In this document: positions 1 through 8,517 of the stretch, in pieces
Numbering within the stretch: the first letter of the stretch is position 1
Layout: each line of letters begins with the position of its first letter
Source of the DNA: Pyrinomonadaceae bacterium
GTDB lineage: Bacteria; Acidobacteriota; Blastocatellia; Pyrinomonadales; Pyrinomonadaceae
Direction of reading: 5' to 3'
Length of the DNA: 64,000 nt
Assembly: GCA_025054715.1 (NCBI GenBank)
Contig: JANWYH010000002.1
Span: forward strand, 372,001-436,000
Made by a program: the position numbers and the translations under genes
The notes under the pieces: generated by a model
Database searches by the model: none
What the model saw: the letters and a program-made list of their open reading frames with translations, nothing else
Told to the model about the DNA's origin: nothing

Positions 1-2
1 TG

Positions 3-776
3 CCGTTTTATCTGCTAGCTAATTCAAGGGATGATATTTTAAGAATTATTGCAAGCGAAAAACTCGCCGCGCCCTTTGGAACAAAAGTTATCTACAGTGA
101 TCTTAATTTTATAGTCTTAGCAAATCTTCTTGAGTTGATTTATGAAAAGCCTTTAGAGGAGATTGTTAAAAGTGAAATAATTTCACCGCTTGAGCTAGAG
201 AGAACCTTTTTTAATCCGCCCAAACAGTTTATTAGGCGGATAGCAGCGAGTGAAAAAGGAAATCAGTATGAAAGGCAGGTCTGTCTTGAACAAGGATATT
301 TGATTAGCCAGCAGCAAGAAGCGTTTTTTCGGAATTATGTGATTTGGGGCGAAGTTCATGACGGTAATTGTTGGTTTATGGGTGGAGTTTCGGGACATGC
401 GGGACTTTTTTCCTGTATATTTGAAACGATGAAAATAGCACAGCAATTCTTACCAGAAGAAACCTTGATATTAAAACCTGAAACTTGTCGTCTTTTTAGA
501 TTGGATCTTACTGAAGAGCTTAATGAGAGTCGTTCTATAAGCTTCCAGCTCGCAAAAACTAAGAATTCAGTTGCCTATGGAGTTCTTTCTTCAGGGAGTT
601 TTGGGCACTTGGGATTTACTGGAACGAGTCTTTGGATCGATCCAAGAAGATGCGCAGTCTTTATTCTATTTACAAACAGAACGCACACGAAATGTCTGCC
701 TTTTGCAAACATAAATCCTGTAAGGAGAAAATTTTTGGGGATGTCAGCCAAATTACTGGCATCTAGCAGCGGGTAA
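3..776 (+). CDS. Beta-lactamase-family serine hydrolase, 5' truncated
   Basis: The reading frame is open from base 3 and its start lies before the window, so only the C-terminal part is present. A YSDLN segment near base 100 matches the YxN/YSD motif of class C beta-lactamase-like hydrolases. Further on, a GGVSGHAGLFS stretch and a GHLGFTGTSLW segment (taking the place of the KTG box) are typical of the serine hydrolases related to penicillin-binding proteins and esterase EstB. The SxxK nucleophile would lie upstream and cannot be seen. Substrate unknown; such proteins are often periplasmic or lipoproteins. The family call is fairly sure, the function is not. Confidence 0.8.
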   Translation, partial: PFYLLANSRDDILRIIASEKLAAPFGTKVIYSDLNFIVLANLLELIYEKPLEEIVKSEIISPLELERTFFNPPKQFIRRIAASEKGNQYERQVCLEQGYLISQQQEAFFRNYVIWGEVHDGNCWFMGGVSGHAGLFSCIFETMKIAQQFLPEETLILKPETCRLFRLDLTEELNESRSISFQLAKTKNSVAYGVLSSGSFGHLGFTGTSLWIDPRRCAVFILFTNRTHTKCLPFANINPVRRKFLGMSAKLLASSSG

Positions 777-837
777 TCTACATCTACGATTAAACTATGG
801 AAATCTTTTCGTTGGAGGGAAAAATGGGGTAAGTAAA

Positions 838-2097
838 GTGTGGAAAACCTTAGTTTTGTTGATAGTTTTTTTCTCACAGCCAGCACTTAGCCAGATTGCA
901 GAGGAGCCGACGCAAAGCAACAGACGCCCACCAGTTCTGACAGGACAAAGAGAGGATAAGCAGCCTTCTGAAGTAAAGCAAGAGGAAGCCGAAAGTGGAG
1001 ACGAAGTTATAAGAATTGAAACAAACTTAGTAGTAATTCCGGTTACGGTTGTTGATCGTTATGGCAGGTTTATAAGTAATCTTCGTAAAGAGGACTTTGA
1101 AATTTTTGAAGATGATAAACCTCAAAAGATAGAGTATTTTGCGAATGTAGAGCAGCCTTTTTCGGTAATTCTTTTGCTAGATGTAAGCCCTTCAACTAGC
1201 AACAAAATCGAGGAAATAAAACAAGCCGCCGTTAACTTTATAAATTACTTGCGTTCCGAAGATCGTGTGATGATTGTTGCTTTTGACAAAGAAATAAGAG
1301 TTCTTAGTCAATTAACAAGCGATCGTTCAAAGCTTTATAGAGCTATAATGAAGGCTGATCTAGAGGAAAGCGGCACAAGTCTTTATGAAGCTGTATCTTT
1401 TGCAATAAGCAAAATTAGCGAGTTTGAAGGAAGAAAAGCTATTGTTTTATTTACGGACGGGGTTGACACGACCTCTAAACGTGCAGGGTATTATGATACA
1501 TTGCGGGAAGCAGAAGAATCTGAGGCTCTAATCTATACCATAAGATACGATACCTATCAAGATATGGCGGGAACGTATCCAGCCCCTACAGGGAGGTCTC
1601 CAACAGGGGGAAGAATTGGAATAGTAGATATTATCGGAGTAATTTTAGGAGGTATTCTGGGCGGTTCTACAAATCCGGCAGGCTCATCAGCTGAGGATTA
1701 CGAAAAAGGAAAGCGTTATTTGGGAGAATTAGCAAATGTTTCAAGTGGTAGATATTTTGAAGCTACTACGAACCTTAATTCTGCTTTTGCAAATGTAGCA
1801 GAAGAGTTAAGACGTCAATACACTCTTGGTTACTATCCTGAAAATCCTGGTCAGCCCGGTCAGAGAAAACGCATCAGAGTTCGTGTTCAACGTTCTGGTG
1901 TAGTCGTAAGAGCAAAAAATAGTTACATAGTTGGTCAAAATGCTGGTTTTGCTAAAGCCAGTGAACGGCAAAACAGGGTTCCAGATGCTCAACAAAGTCC
2001 TAAGACAAACAGCCAAGCTGAGAGCAAAAAACTTCCATCGGAAAAGGCACAGCAAAACGAAGTCCGAAGAACACCCGTAAGAAGACCACCTTTTTAG
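838..2097 (+). CDS. Secreted VWFA-related domain protein (acidobacterial type)
   Basis: A 419-residue protein with an N-terminal signal peptide (hydrophobic residues 3-18, cleavage likely after LSQ). Residues 55-105 carry the conserved lead-in ETNLVVIPVTVVD and the KEDFEIFEDDKPQKI segment seen before VWFA domains in Acidobacteriota. The VWFA domain follows with MIDAS residues DVSPS at 115-119, a Thr in the SGTSLYEA loop and an FTDG Asp near 207. The C-terminus is a Pro/Gln/Lys-rich tail. The start is GTG; a GGAGG about 20 nt upstream precedes a two-codon ATG-GGG-stop, so the exact start is slightly uncertain. The family is very abundant in Acidobacteriota and its ligand is unknown. Confidence 0.88.
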   Translation: MWKTLVLLIVFFSQPALSQIAEEPTQSNRRPPVLTGQREDKQPSEVKQEEAESGDEVIRIETNLVVIPVTVVDRYGRFISNLRKEDFEIFEDDKPQKIEYFANVEQPFSVILLLDVSPSTSNKIEEIKQAAVNFINYLRSEDRVMIVAFDKEIRVLSQLTSDRSKLYRAIMKADLEESGTSLYEAVSFAISKISEFEGRKAIVLFTDGVDTTSKRAGYYDTLREAEESEALIYTIRYDTYQDMAGTYPAPTGRSPTGGRIGIVDIIGVILGGILGGSTNPAGSSAEDYEKGKRYLGELANVSSGRYFEATTNLNSAFANVAEELRRQYTLGYYPENPGQPGQRKRIRVRVQRSGVVVRAKNSYIVGQNAGFAKASERQNRVPDAQQSPKTNSQAESKKLPSEKAQQNEVRRTPVRRPPF

Positions 2098-2636
2098 TTG
2101 CTTTAACATACTTAAGAGCAAGAAAGCTCTATCCTTTTGTGGAATAGAAGCAAATTACTCTTTGAATGCTGATTTAGAAGATGATATCCCGGACGATCAA
2201 TGAAAGTGAGACTTTTGTAAAACAAAAAATAAAAAACATAGAATGAAAGGGATAAGTCAAGCCTAAGTTGCTAGCTTTTCTGAATCTATACTCTAGGGTT
2301 ACATTTTAGAATGATAACACAGAGACAATCATGGGGGATAAAGGTTTGATGCAGTATCCAATGCAGTGTTCGAGGATAGGGAATTTGAAAGAAATAGCAT
2401 TTGAGTTTTTTCATTATTCTCACCAGCTTTTTTGAACTAACACTAGCTTTAATTGTGGGGTTAGAACCATACTCCTTTCAGACAGAATCAAGATATAGAT
2501 TGAGATGAATACTTGTTTGAAAATTCTTAACAGAATTTCATCCACTTTTGGTAGGTTGAGGAAACTCAAGTCTGGCTAAACCTGCCCTAGAAACTAGCCA
2601 TTCTAGCCACTAAAGGGGATATTCTAGGAAGGCAGC
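2098..2636. other. Intergenic region, 539 bp, no gene recognised
   Basis: No open frame with a plausible start and SD site, no tRNA-like T-loop motif and no obvious repeat. It separates the plus-strand VWFA gene from the 3' end of the minus-strand sigma operon. The only structure I see is the inverted repeat at its right edge (2582-2635), listed separately. Confidence 0.6.
2582..2635 (-). terminator. Bulged hairpin just after the Spy-like gene
   Basis: CTGCC+CTAGAA (2582-2592) pairs with TTCTAG and GGCAG (2622-2635) with a 3-nt bulge, giving 11 pairs. It begins immediately past the stop codon of the minus-strand Spy-like gene. No T-tract follows on the minus strand, so it is not a classical intrinsic terminator; it may mark the mRNA 3' end. 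Confidence 0.3.
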
Positions 2637-3086
2637 TCATAATCCTTGTTCTAATGATCTAGGCGGTCTTTTGCGATTCTCTTTTCTTATTTGGCGAAAT
2701 TTCTCTAATTGTTCTGGAGTTAGAATCTTGCGAAATTCGAATTCTGTTCTAATTCTAAGCTTTATAAGTTCTGCTTGAGCTTCCTGCACCCTTTTGATTC
2801 TCTCTTCGATTAAATTTTCATTCGGCGTATCGGAGTAGATTGCTTCGTCCAGATCAAGGTTCGCTTTTTGTAATTTTTCCTGTGCTTTACGGATCTGCGG
2901 TCGTATTCTCTGGTTGATTTCTCTGATTTTGCGGATCTGATCAGGACTTAAGTCTAGTTCTTTTAGGAGCTTAAAAGTTGGAGCAGGCGGTCTGACGGGT
3001 GGATTTGCTGGAGGGATCCTTTGTGAAAAGCTGTAAGTCAAGCTACAAAACGCTAAAAAAGAAATTAGCACTAATTTCTTCATCAT
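2637..3086 (-). CDS. Spy/CpxP-like periplasmic helical protein
   Basis: About 149 residues: signal peptide (KKLVLISFLAF, ending near SFSQR), a Pro-rich stretch, then a long charged helical region with two LTxxQ-like repeats (LDLSPDQI and LTPEQLEKF), the hallmark of the Spy/CpxP fold. Known members are periplasmic chaperones or stress sensors. The mature part has no His, Met or Cys, so it is unlikely to bind metal as CnrX does. The start was moved to the ATG ATG pair with a GGTGAGG site 7 nt upstream, one base after the anti-sigma stop codon, so the two are translationally coupled. It is the third gene of a sigma / anti-sigma / Spy-like operon. Confidence 0.75.
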   Translation of the reverse strand: MMKKLVLISFLAFCSLTYSFSQRIPPANPPVRPPAPTFKLLKELDLSPDQIRKIREINQRIRPQIRKAQEKLQKANLDLDEAIYSDTPNENLIEERIKRVQEAQAELIKLRIRTEFEFRKILTPEQLEKFRQIRKENRKRPPRSLEQGL

Positions 3087-3087
3087 T

Positions 3088-3705
3088 TCAAACCTCACCA
3101 ACCTTTTCAAATAAATCTACAAGTCTTATTCCTTCTTCTACTTCTTCAGATTCAGCGAAATCAAGATTTAACTGTTGTCGCTGACGAGCGGACGGTTTTA
3201 ACTTTTTGCGAGTTTGACGTTCTGTTTTAATGGGTTTAACTTCTGCAGTTTTGTTTTCCTTTGTGAAGACTTCATGCTCTTTGCTTTCTGCAAATGGAAA
3301 ACTTCTTTGTGGCTCTATTTTCTCATCAACTTTAACGTTACTAGCAAGACCTAAGTCCGAAGTTCTCTGTAACGTCAAAAGATAGAAGGTTAATGAAAAA
3401 ATTATGATAAGCGCAGAAGCGAAAGCTATTTTGACAAGTGGGTTAGAGAGCGTAATTGCTTCAAGTAGTTTTTTCCAGAAAGCAGGTTTTTCGATTACAG
3501 GAATTGAGATTGGCTCGAATTCACTATCAACCTGCTCGCGTAAGGCTGAAAGACTCACACGAAGAGTTTTGAACATCTCTAGCTCTTCTGAACAAATCTG
3601 ACACTCTGTCAGATGAGCTTCAAAAGCATCTTTGTTTTCCATTTCATCGTATATATAAGAAACCAAATTATCTGAGAAAACGCATTTTTGTTCTTTCATA
3701 ACCAA
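3088..3705 (-). CDS. Membrane anti-sigma factor with zinc-binding motif
   Basis: A 205-residue protein with an N-terminal HxxxCxxC zinc anti-sigma motif (His31, Cys35, Cys38), one membrane helix at about 92-112 and a Lys-rich periplasmic tail. This is the layout of ECF anti-sigma factors: the cytoplasmic N-terminus holds the sigma factor and the outer part senses a signal. It starts 3 nt after the sigma gene and ends one base before the Spy-like gene, so the three are almost certainly co-transcribed. Its cognate sigma is inferred from position. Confidence 0.85.
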   Translation of the reverse strand: MVMKEQKCVFSDNLVSYIYDEMENKDAFEAHLTECQICSEELEMFKTLRVSLSALREQVDSEFEPISIPVIEKPAFWKKLLEAITLSNPLVKIAFASALIIIFSLTFYLLTLQRTSDLGLASNVKVDEKIEPQRSFPFAESKEHEVFTKENKTAEVKPIKTERQTRKKLKPSARQRQQLNLDFAESEEVEEGIRLVDLFEKVGEV

Positions 3706-3708
3706 ACC

Positions 3709-4281
3709 TCAGACAGCTGAAATTTTCTCTTCCAGCTTCATTTTTAATTGTTTAAGAGCCAGATAAAGACGGCTTTTTACAGTGCTTACTGGTAGGTTGA
3801 GCGTTTCGGCTATCTGTTGGAAAGTCATATCTTCAAATTCTTTCATAATCACAACCTGCCTTAGCTCAAGCGGTAACGATCTAACGGCTTTTCTTACCAA
3901 CTCAGCTCTTTCTTTTGTTTCGACCAATTCGGGTGGCGAAACTGCTTTTTTCGAAGCTGCCGTAGATAGACTCGGTTCACTTTCGATATTGATTTCTTCG
4001 GCAGAGTTTTTCTTTGACCGCATTTTGGTCAGGCATTGGTTTAGAGCTATTCGGTGAAGCCATGAGGAAATTTTCGCTTCGCCTCGAAAACTTTGTAAGC
4101 TTCTGTAAGCTAGCATAAAAGTCTCCTGAGTTACATCTAGTGCTTCTTCCTTACAGCCGAGCATGCCATAGCAAAGAGCAAAAATTTTTCGCTCCCATCG
4201 CTTAACTATCTCGCCGAAAGCTTCATTATCTCCATCGAGAGATTTTCTAATGAGTTGCTCATCGGTTAAATTCGCCGTCAT
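3709..4281 (-). CDS. ECF-family RNA polymerase sigma factor
   Basis: A 190-residue ECF sigma factor. Region 2 is clear (DVTQETF at 49-55, then the FRGEAKISSWLHRIA stretch), and region 4 near the C-terminus has the EFEDMTFQQIAETLN helix-turn-helix followed by VSTVKSRLYLALKQL. Length is normal for the family. It heads an operon with an anti-sigma factor and a Spy-like periplasmic protein, which points to envelope stress control and probably autoregulation. I did not find a convincing ECF-type GGAAC/GTC promoter upstream. The start is ATG after a weak AAAGG. Confidence 0.93.
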   Translation of the reverse strand: MTANLTDEQLIRKSLDGDNEAFGEIVKRWERKIFALCYGMLGCKEEALDVTQETFMLAYRSLQSFRGEAKISSWLHRIALNQCLTKMRSKKNSAEEINIESEPSLSTAASKKAVSPPELVETKERAELVRKAVRSLPLELRQVVIMKEFEDMTFQQIAETLNLPVSTVKSRLYLALKQLKMKLEEKISAV

Positions 4282-4409
4282 TACCTTTTAAATTAACTTT
4301 TCAAGCTTTCACAAACTGTTTAGACTGAATTTAGCGGAGGAAAGTTTAAAAATTTCCACTTTTAGAAAAGTTGCTCTCGTGTGCTTAAAGGGGCTAATCT
4401 AAATTGCTT

Positions 4410-5891
4410 ATGCATTTGAAAAAGAGGGGTAGTGGTGTTTTGCTCCATGTGACTAGTTTGCCTTCTAGATACGGAATTGGCGATCTAGGAAAATCAGCTT
4501 ATGAGTTTATTGACTTTTTAGTCGAAGCGAAACAAAGTTACTGGCAGGTGTTGCCGATAAATCAGACCGGCTACGGAGATTCGCCTTATCAATGCCTTTC
4601 TGCTTTCGCTGGTAACGTAAATTTGATTTCGCTCGATAAACTTGTTGAGATTGGCTTGTTGGAGCAGATCGGAGATATTCCTGATTTTCCCGACAAGGTA
4701 GATTTTGTGCTTGTGACAGACTTCAAGAAGAAGTTCTTAAGAAGTGCCTTTGAAAATTTCAAGCGGCAATCGAATTTTACTCAATCTTTTGAGGCTTTTT
4801 GTTATGAGAACGGCTACTGGCTAGAAGATTATGCTCTTTATCGTGCTATAAAATCTTCACAAGGTGAGCGCTCGTGGCAGGATTGGTCTGATGATTTAAG
4901 GCTTCGAGAAGATAGAGCGATTGAAAAGGCACGTAAAGAGCTTTCTGAAAGTATTCTTGAACAAAAGTTTTACCAGTTTATATTTTTCAAACAATGGAAG
5001 CAATTAAAAGCCTATGCTAACCAAAAGGGGGTGAAGATAATAGGTGATGTTCCCATATTTGTTGCTTTAGATTCTGCAGATGTTTGGTGTAATCAGAGGC
5101 AGTTTAAGCTTAATGAAGACGGTTCTCCGAAAGTTTTAGCTGGTGTTCCACCGGATTACTTTTCTAAAACAGGGCAACTTTGGGGGAATCCTATTTACAA
5201 TTGGGACAGGATGCTTTCGGATAGTTTCTCTTGGTGGCGAAGTCGTATCGGATTTAATCTTCAAATCTTTGATGTATTACGAATTGACCATTTTCGAGGA
5301 TTCGTCGCTATCTGGGAAGTGCCGGCAGCTGAAACAACAGCTGAAAACGGCAGATGGGTCGAATCTAAAGGGTTTGAGTTGTTTTCTGTTCTAAAGCAAA
5401 GTTTTGGTGAATTGCCAATAATTGTTGAAGATTTAGGGTTTATAACACCTGAAGTTGAAAAGTTAAGAGATGCTTTCGGATTTCCCGGTATGAAGATTCT
5501 CCAATATGCTTGGAGTTCGGATGCAAAAAATTCGTATTTGCCGCATAACTATTCAAAAAACTGTGTCGTTTATCCCGGCACACATGATAACGATACCGTT
5601 GTTGGTTGGTTTTCTTCTCTGGCAAGTGATAAGGAAAGGGAGTTTTGCTTAAAATATCTTAATTCTGATGGCAGTCAGATTCACTGGGATTTAATTAGAG
5701 CTTCGCTTTCTAGTGTTGCTTTTCTTTCGATTTTTCAGATGCAGGATTTATTGGGCTTGGGTTCTGAGGCTAGAATGAACATTCCGGCCACTAAAACAGG
5801 AAACTGGCAATGGAGATGCGAGAACTTTCCAAAAACGGTCGCTCAAAAACTAGGTGAAATGACAGAAATTTACGGAAGATGTCAATCTTAA
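4410..5891 (+). CDS. malQ: 4-alpha-glucanotransferase (amylomaltase)
   Basis: GH77 enzyme that transfers alpha-1,4-glucan chains, used in maltodextrin and glycogen metabolism; cytoplasmic. The N-terminus KRGSGVLLHVTSLPSRYGIG is diagnostic. The catalytic residues sit in VLRIDHF (nucleophile Asp), IIVEDLG (acid Glu) and GTHDNDT (transition-state Asp). About 493 residues is the usual bacterial length. The ATG at 4410 lies 16 nt after an AAAGGGG site; an in-frame TTG at 4404 has better SD spacing and is a real alternative. The 3' end overlaps the convergent SurA-like gene by 4 bases. No glycogen genes are adjacent. Confidence 0.95.
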   Translation: MHLKKRGSGVLLHVTSLPSRYGIGDLGKSAYEFIDFLVEAKQSYWQVLPINQTGYGDSPYQCLSAFAGNVNLISLDKLVEIGLLEQIGDIPDFPDKVDFVLVTDFKKKFLRSAFENFKRQSNFTQSFEAFCYENGYWLEDYALYRAIKSSQGERSWQDWSDDLRLREDRAIEKARKELSESILEQKFYQFIFFKQWKQLKAYANQKGVKIIGDVPIFVALDSADVWCNQRQFKLNEDGSPKVLAGVPPDYFSKTGQLWGNPIYNWDRMLSDSFSWWRSRIGFNLQIFDVLRIDHFRGFVAIWEVPAAETTAENGRWVESKGFELFSVLKQSFGELPIIVEDLGFITPEVEKLRDAFGFPGMKILQYAWSSDAKNSYLPHNYSKNCVVYPGTHDNDTVVGWFSSLASDKEREFCLKYLNSDGSQIHWDLIRASLSSVAFLSIFQMQDLLGLGSEARMNIPATKTGNWQWRCENFPKTVAQKLGEMTEIYGRCQS

Positions 5892-6559
5892 GGCTCTACG
5901 AAAATTTCTATTTCAGCTCTTTGCTTTGCTTCTTGGAGAAACCTATCAATGCTTTGTTCAACCTTCATTTCTGTTAAGGAGAGGTTTATATCTTGTTTGA
6001 CTTTCTCAAATGCAGGGACAAGAAGGTTTGGGTTTCTACGACGGAAATTTGGAACAAAGGTTTCTTGATAGTATTTTTTCTCTTCTTCTTCTGTTACTAT
6101 AACGAATGATCGAAAGCGAAAATCAATGTATTTTTCGATTTGGATGCGCTCTTCTAAGATTTTTCGAAAGTAGTCGTCGTTTATTGAAGAAAATCCTACC
6201 GATCGGATTCGTTTTTCAAATTCAAAAACTGACTGAAAACGGCTTATTATTCGTCCAATTTCTGCCCTTACTTCTTCATCGGAAGGGGTGTTTTGTGGGA
6301 TGCGCTTTGCTTCTAGAAGAAAGAGTTTTTGTTCTATCAAAAGCGAAAGAGCTTCTCGCAAGTCTTCCTGTTTAGGTGGATTGAGCGGTCGGTCAGGCGA
6401 AAGCGCTATTTGCCAAAGAAGATCTGAATAAGTAATTATTTCCGCTGGTTCTACGGGACTGTATCTTACAGTAGCCACTATCCAATCAACTGCTTTTTGT
6501 CCTTCCGTTCTAAGGAGAGCGCTTGTAAGAATTAGGGTTAGAAGAAAAACTCTACGCAC
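5888..6559 (-). CDS. SurA-N-like exported protein without PPIase domain
   Basis: A 223-residue protein with a signal peptide (residues 1-20) and a region resembling the SurA/PrsA N-terminal chaperone domain: a DWIVATV start, a helix with LIEQKLFLLEAKRI near 95, then paired long helices. Full SurA proteins carry one or two parvulin domains; none is present here. It probably acts as a periplasmic chaperone-like factor, perhaps for outer-membrane proteins, but this is inference. It is transcribed divergently from the reductase at 6634. Confidence 0.6.
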   Translation of the reverse strand: MRRVFLLTLILTSALLRTEGQKAVDWIVATVRYSPVEPAEIITYSDLLWQIALSPDRPLNPPKQEDLREALSLLIEQKLFLLEAKRIPQNTPSDEEVRAEIGRIISRFQSVFEFEKRIRSVGFSSINDDYFRKILEERIQIEKYIDFRFRSFVIVTEEEEKKYYQETFVPNFRRRNPNLLVPAFEKVKQDINLSLTEMKVEQSIDRFLQEAKQRAEIEIFVEP

Positions 6560-6620
6560 AATTTGAGAATAACTTTGGTTTTGAAAAAAGCAAAGAGCTG
6601 ATTGAGGTAGATAGCTTTGT

Positions 6621-6626
6621 TATAAT
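6621..6626 (+). promoter_or_regulatory. TATAAT -10 box 7 nt before the reductase start
   Basis: A perfect TATAAT in the context TTTGTTATAATTTT. With initiation about 7 nt downstream, transcription would begin at or next to the ATG at 6634, giving a leaderless mRNA. The -35 position (CTGATT, 17-bp spacer) is weak. Confidence 0.55.
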
Positions 6627-6633
6627 TTTGCTC

Positions 6634-7569
6634 ATGGAGCTTATAAGAACAAAGATTGAGTCAATAGAACGCATTGCAAAAGACATAAATCTTTATGAAT
6701 TTCGTCTGGTTGAAGACGGAGTTCTGCCTGATGTAGAACCTGGGGCGCATATCGGTGTGCATCTTCCTAATGGGATTGTAAGACATTATTCTTTGTTGGA
6801 ATCTGGGAAGAATCTCCAAAGTTACAAAGTGGCTGTAAAACGCGATAAGAATAGCACAGGCGGTTCCGTTTATATGCACGATAAACTGAAGACGGGAGAT
6901 ATCTTGCTGATTGAGCCACCGAAAAACACATTTCCGTTGAGTCTGGAAGCTCGGTTGAGCGTCTTTTTTGCTGGAGGCATAGGAATTACGCCTATCTATT
7001 CGATGGTTAAACATCTTGAAAAAGTCGATAAACAGTGGCGCTTGTTTTACGCTTGCAAGAACAAGGAAGAAATGGCGTTTTATGATGAGTTGAAAAATTT
7101 TAAGCAAGTTTGTTTTCATTTTGATGATGAGGCGGGAGCGGTCTTTGACATAGCTTCGGCTATAGAGCAGATTCCTTTAGATGCACATCTTTATTGTTGT
7201 GGACCTACGCCAATGATTGAAGCGTTTGAGCGGTTGGCCTATCGTTTTTCGCCTGAGCAGATACATGTTGAGTATTTTAAGCCGAAAACTGACTCTACTG
7301 GAAAGCCTTTTGTAGTTGAGCTTGCAAAAACGGGTAAAAGCTTTACGATAGAACCGGGTCAGACTATTCTTCGGGTTCTACTAGAAAACGGCATTGATGT
7401 TTCTTTTTCCTGCGAAGTTGGTATTTGCGGCACTTGTGAAACGGAAGTTTTGGAGGGCATTCCTGATCATAAAGATGAGGTTTTGTCGGATGAGCAGAAA
7501 GCTTCAAATAAAACGATGACGATATGTTGTTCGGGTTCCAAAACGTCGAGAATTGTCCTAAATTTGTAG
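6634..7569 (+). CDS. PDR/VanB-type flavin oxidoreductase with 2Fe-2S domain
   Basis: About 311 residues with the class IA dioxygenase-reductase order: FMN-binding barrel (GAHIGVHLPNG, RHYSL), NAD-binding domain (FAGGIGITPI, YCCGPTPM) and a C-terminal plant-type ferredoxin with cysteines near 260, 265, 268 and 298. Relatives pass electrons from NADH to Rieske oxygenases such as vanillate or phthalate dioxygenase. No oxygenase partner is nearby, so the substrate system is unknown. There is no SD site; the ATG sits 7 nt after a perfect TATAAT. An upstream in-frame TTG at 6628 would overlap that box and is less likely. Confidence 0.88.
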   Translation: MELIRTKIESIERIAKDINLYEFRLVEDGVLPDVEPGAHIGVHLPNGIVRHYSLLESGKNLQSYKVAVKRDKNSTGGSVYMHDKLKTGDILLIEPPKNTFPLSLEARLSVFFAGGIGITPIYSMVKHLEKVDKQWRLFYACKNKEEMAFYDELKNFKQVCFHFDDEAGAVFDIASAIEQIPLDAHLYCCGPTPMIEAFERLAYRFSPEQIHVEYFKPKTDSTGKPFVVELAKTGKSFTIEPGQTILRVLLENGIDVSFSCEVGICGTCETEVLEGIPDHKDEVLSDEQKASNKTMTICCSGSKTSRIVLNL

Positions 7570-7623
7570 AGTTTTTTGTTTTGAAATTTCTTGGAAGTGA
7601 AACAAAAATGTTACATTGAAAAG

Positions 7624-8517
7624 ATGCAGGCAGCCGTGACGGAAAAATCTCGTAAAGGGTTAAGAAAGGGTTTATATCTCATTCCATCGGCTTTTACTGC
7701 TGCAAATGCGGCGTTGGGTTTTCTTTCAGTTATATATTCGCTTCGTGGTTTTCAAGCTAATTTTGTGGATTCTGGGCTTGCGGCTGTTTATTTCGATTAT
7801 GCGGCTAAAGCCATAGGTCTTGCCATACTTTGTGATATTCTCGATGGACGCGTTGCAAGGATGACAAAAACTACGACTGAAATAGGCGTGCAGCTTGATT
7901 CTCTGGCTGATGTTTTGACTTTTGGAATTGCACCTACCATTCTACTTTACAGCTGGGCAATTGGGGTAAGCTTTTCGGAAGGTAGTCAATTTTATAATTT
8001 AGGGCTTTTCGTTTTGTTTATGTACTTAATTTGCGGGACTTTTCGTCTAGCGAGGTTTAATATTCAAGCAACGCGTCCTAGAGTTTTAATGGAAGGAGCA
8101 GTAAAGACTGACAAGAAGAACTTTGTAGGTTTGCCGATTCCCCCAGCGGCTGGATTAATTGCGGCAATAGTTCATTATTCTCCTTTACCTTTAAGCTCTT
8201 ATCCTCAAGCTCATACATATTCGCTTCTGATAATGATACTAGTTGCTATTTTGGGTATTTTGATGGTTAGCACACTTCGTTATTCAAGTTTGAAAACGGT
8301 GGGAACAGGTAAAAATAGCCTCTATCTGATTTTAGTGGTTGCGGGGATTGGCATGCTTATCTGGCTTTACTCGAGATATGTTCTTTTAGGGCTTTCGGTT
8401 ATTTACGTCTCTCACGGGTTGATTTGGTATCTTGGTAACGTTCTTTTCTCAAGAAGAGCAAACGAATCAGCTATAGTGTCAGTCATAGAAGTTACCGAAA
8501 AGTCTATTCAGAAATAG
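7624..8517 (+). CDS. pssA: CDP-diacylglycerol-serine O-phosphatidyltransferase
   Basis: Integral membrane enzyme that makes phosphatidylserine from CDP-diacylglycerol and serine. The CDP-alcohol phosphotransferase signature DGxxARx8GxxxDxxxD is complete (Asp74, Gly75, Ala78, Arg79, Gly88, Asp92, Asp96), followed by several hydrophobic helices and a GLPIPPAAG loop typical of PssA. The ATG at 7624 was chosen; upstream in-frame TTG (7591) and GTG (7597) lack SD sites, while TTGGAA-16-TACATT lies just before 7624 as a possible promoter. The 3' end overlaps the convergent O-antigen ligase gene by 14 bases. Confidence 0.87.
   Translation: MQAAVTEKSRKGLRKGLYLIPSAFTAANAALGFLSVIYSLRGFQANFVDSGLAAVYFDYAAKAIGLAILCDILDGRVARMTKTTTEIGVQLDSLADVLTFGIAPTILLYSWAIGVSFSEGSQFYNLGLFVLFMYLICGTFRLARFNIQATRPRVLMEGAVKTDKKNFVGLPIPPAAGLIAAIVHYSPLPLSSYPQAHTYSLLIMILVAILGILMVSTLRYSSLKTVGTGKNSLYLILVVAGIGMLIWLYSRYVLLGLSVIYVSHGLIWYLGNVLFSRRANESAIVSVIEVTEKSIQK

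Noticed and set aside
2098-2636. tRNA or small-RNA gene in the large gap
   Set aside because: No T-loop motif and no cloverleaf-compatible stems could be found by eye.
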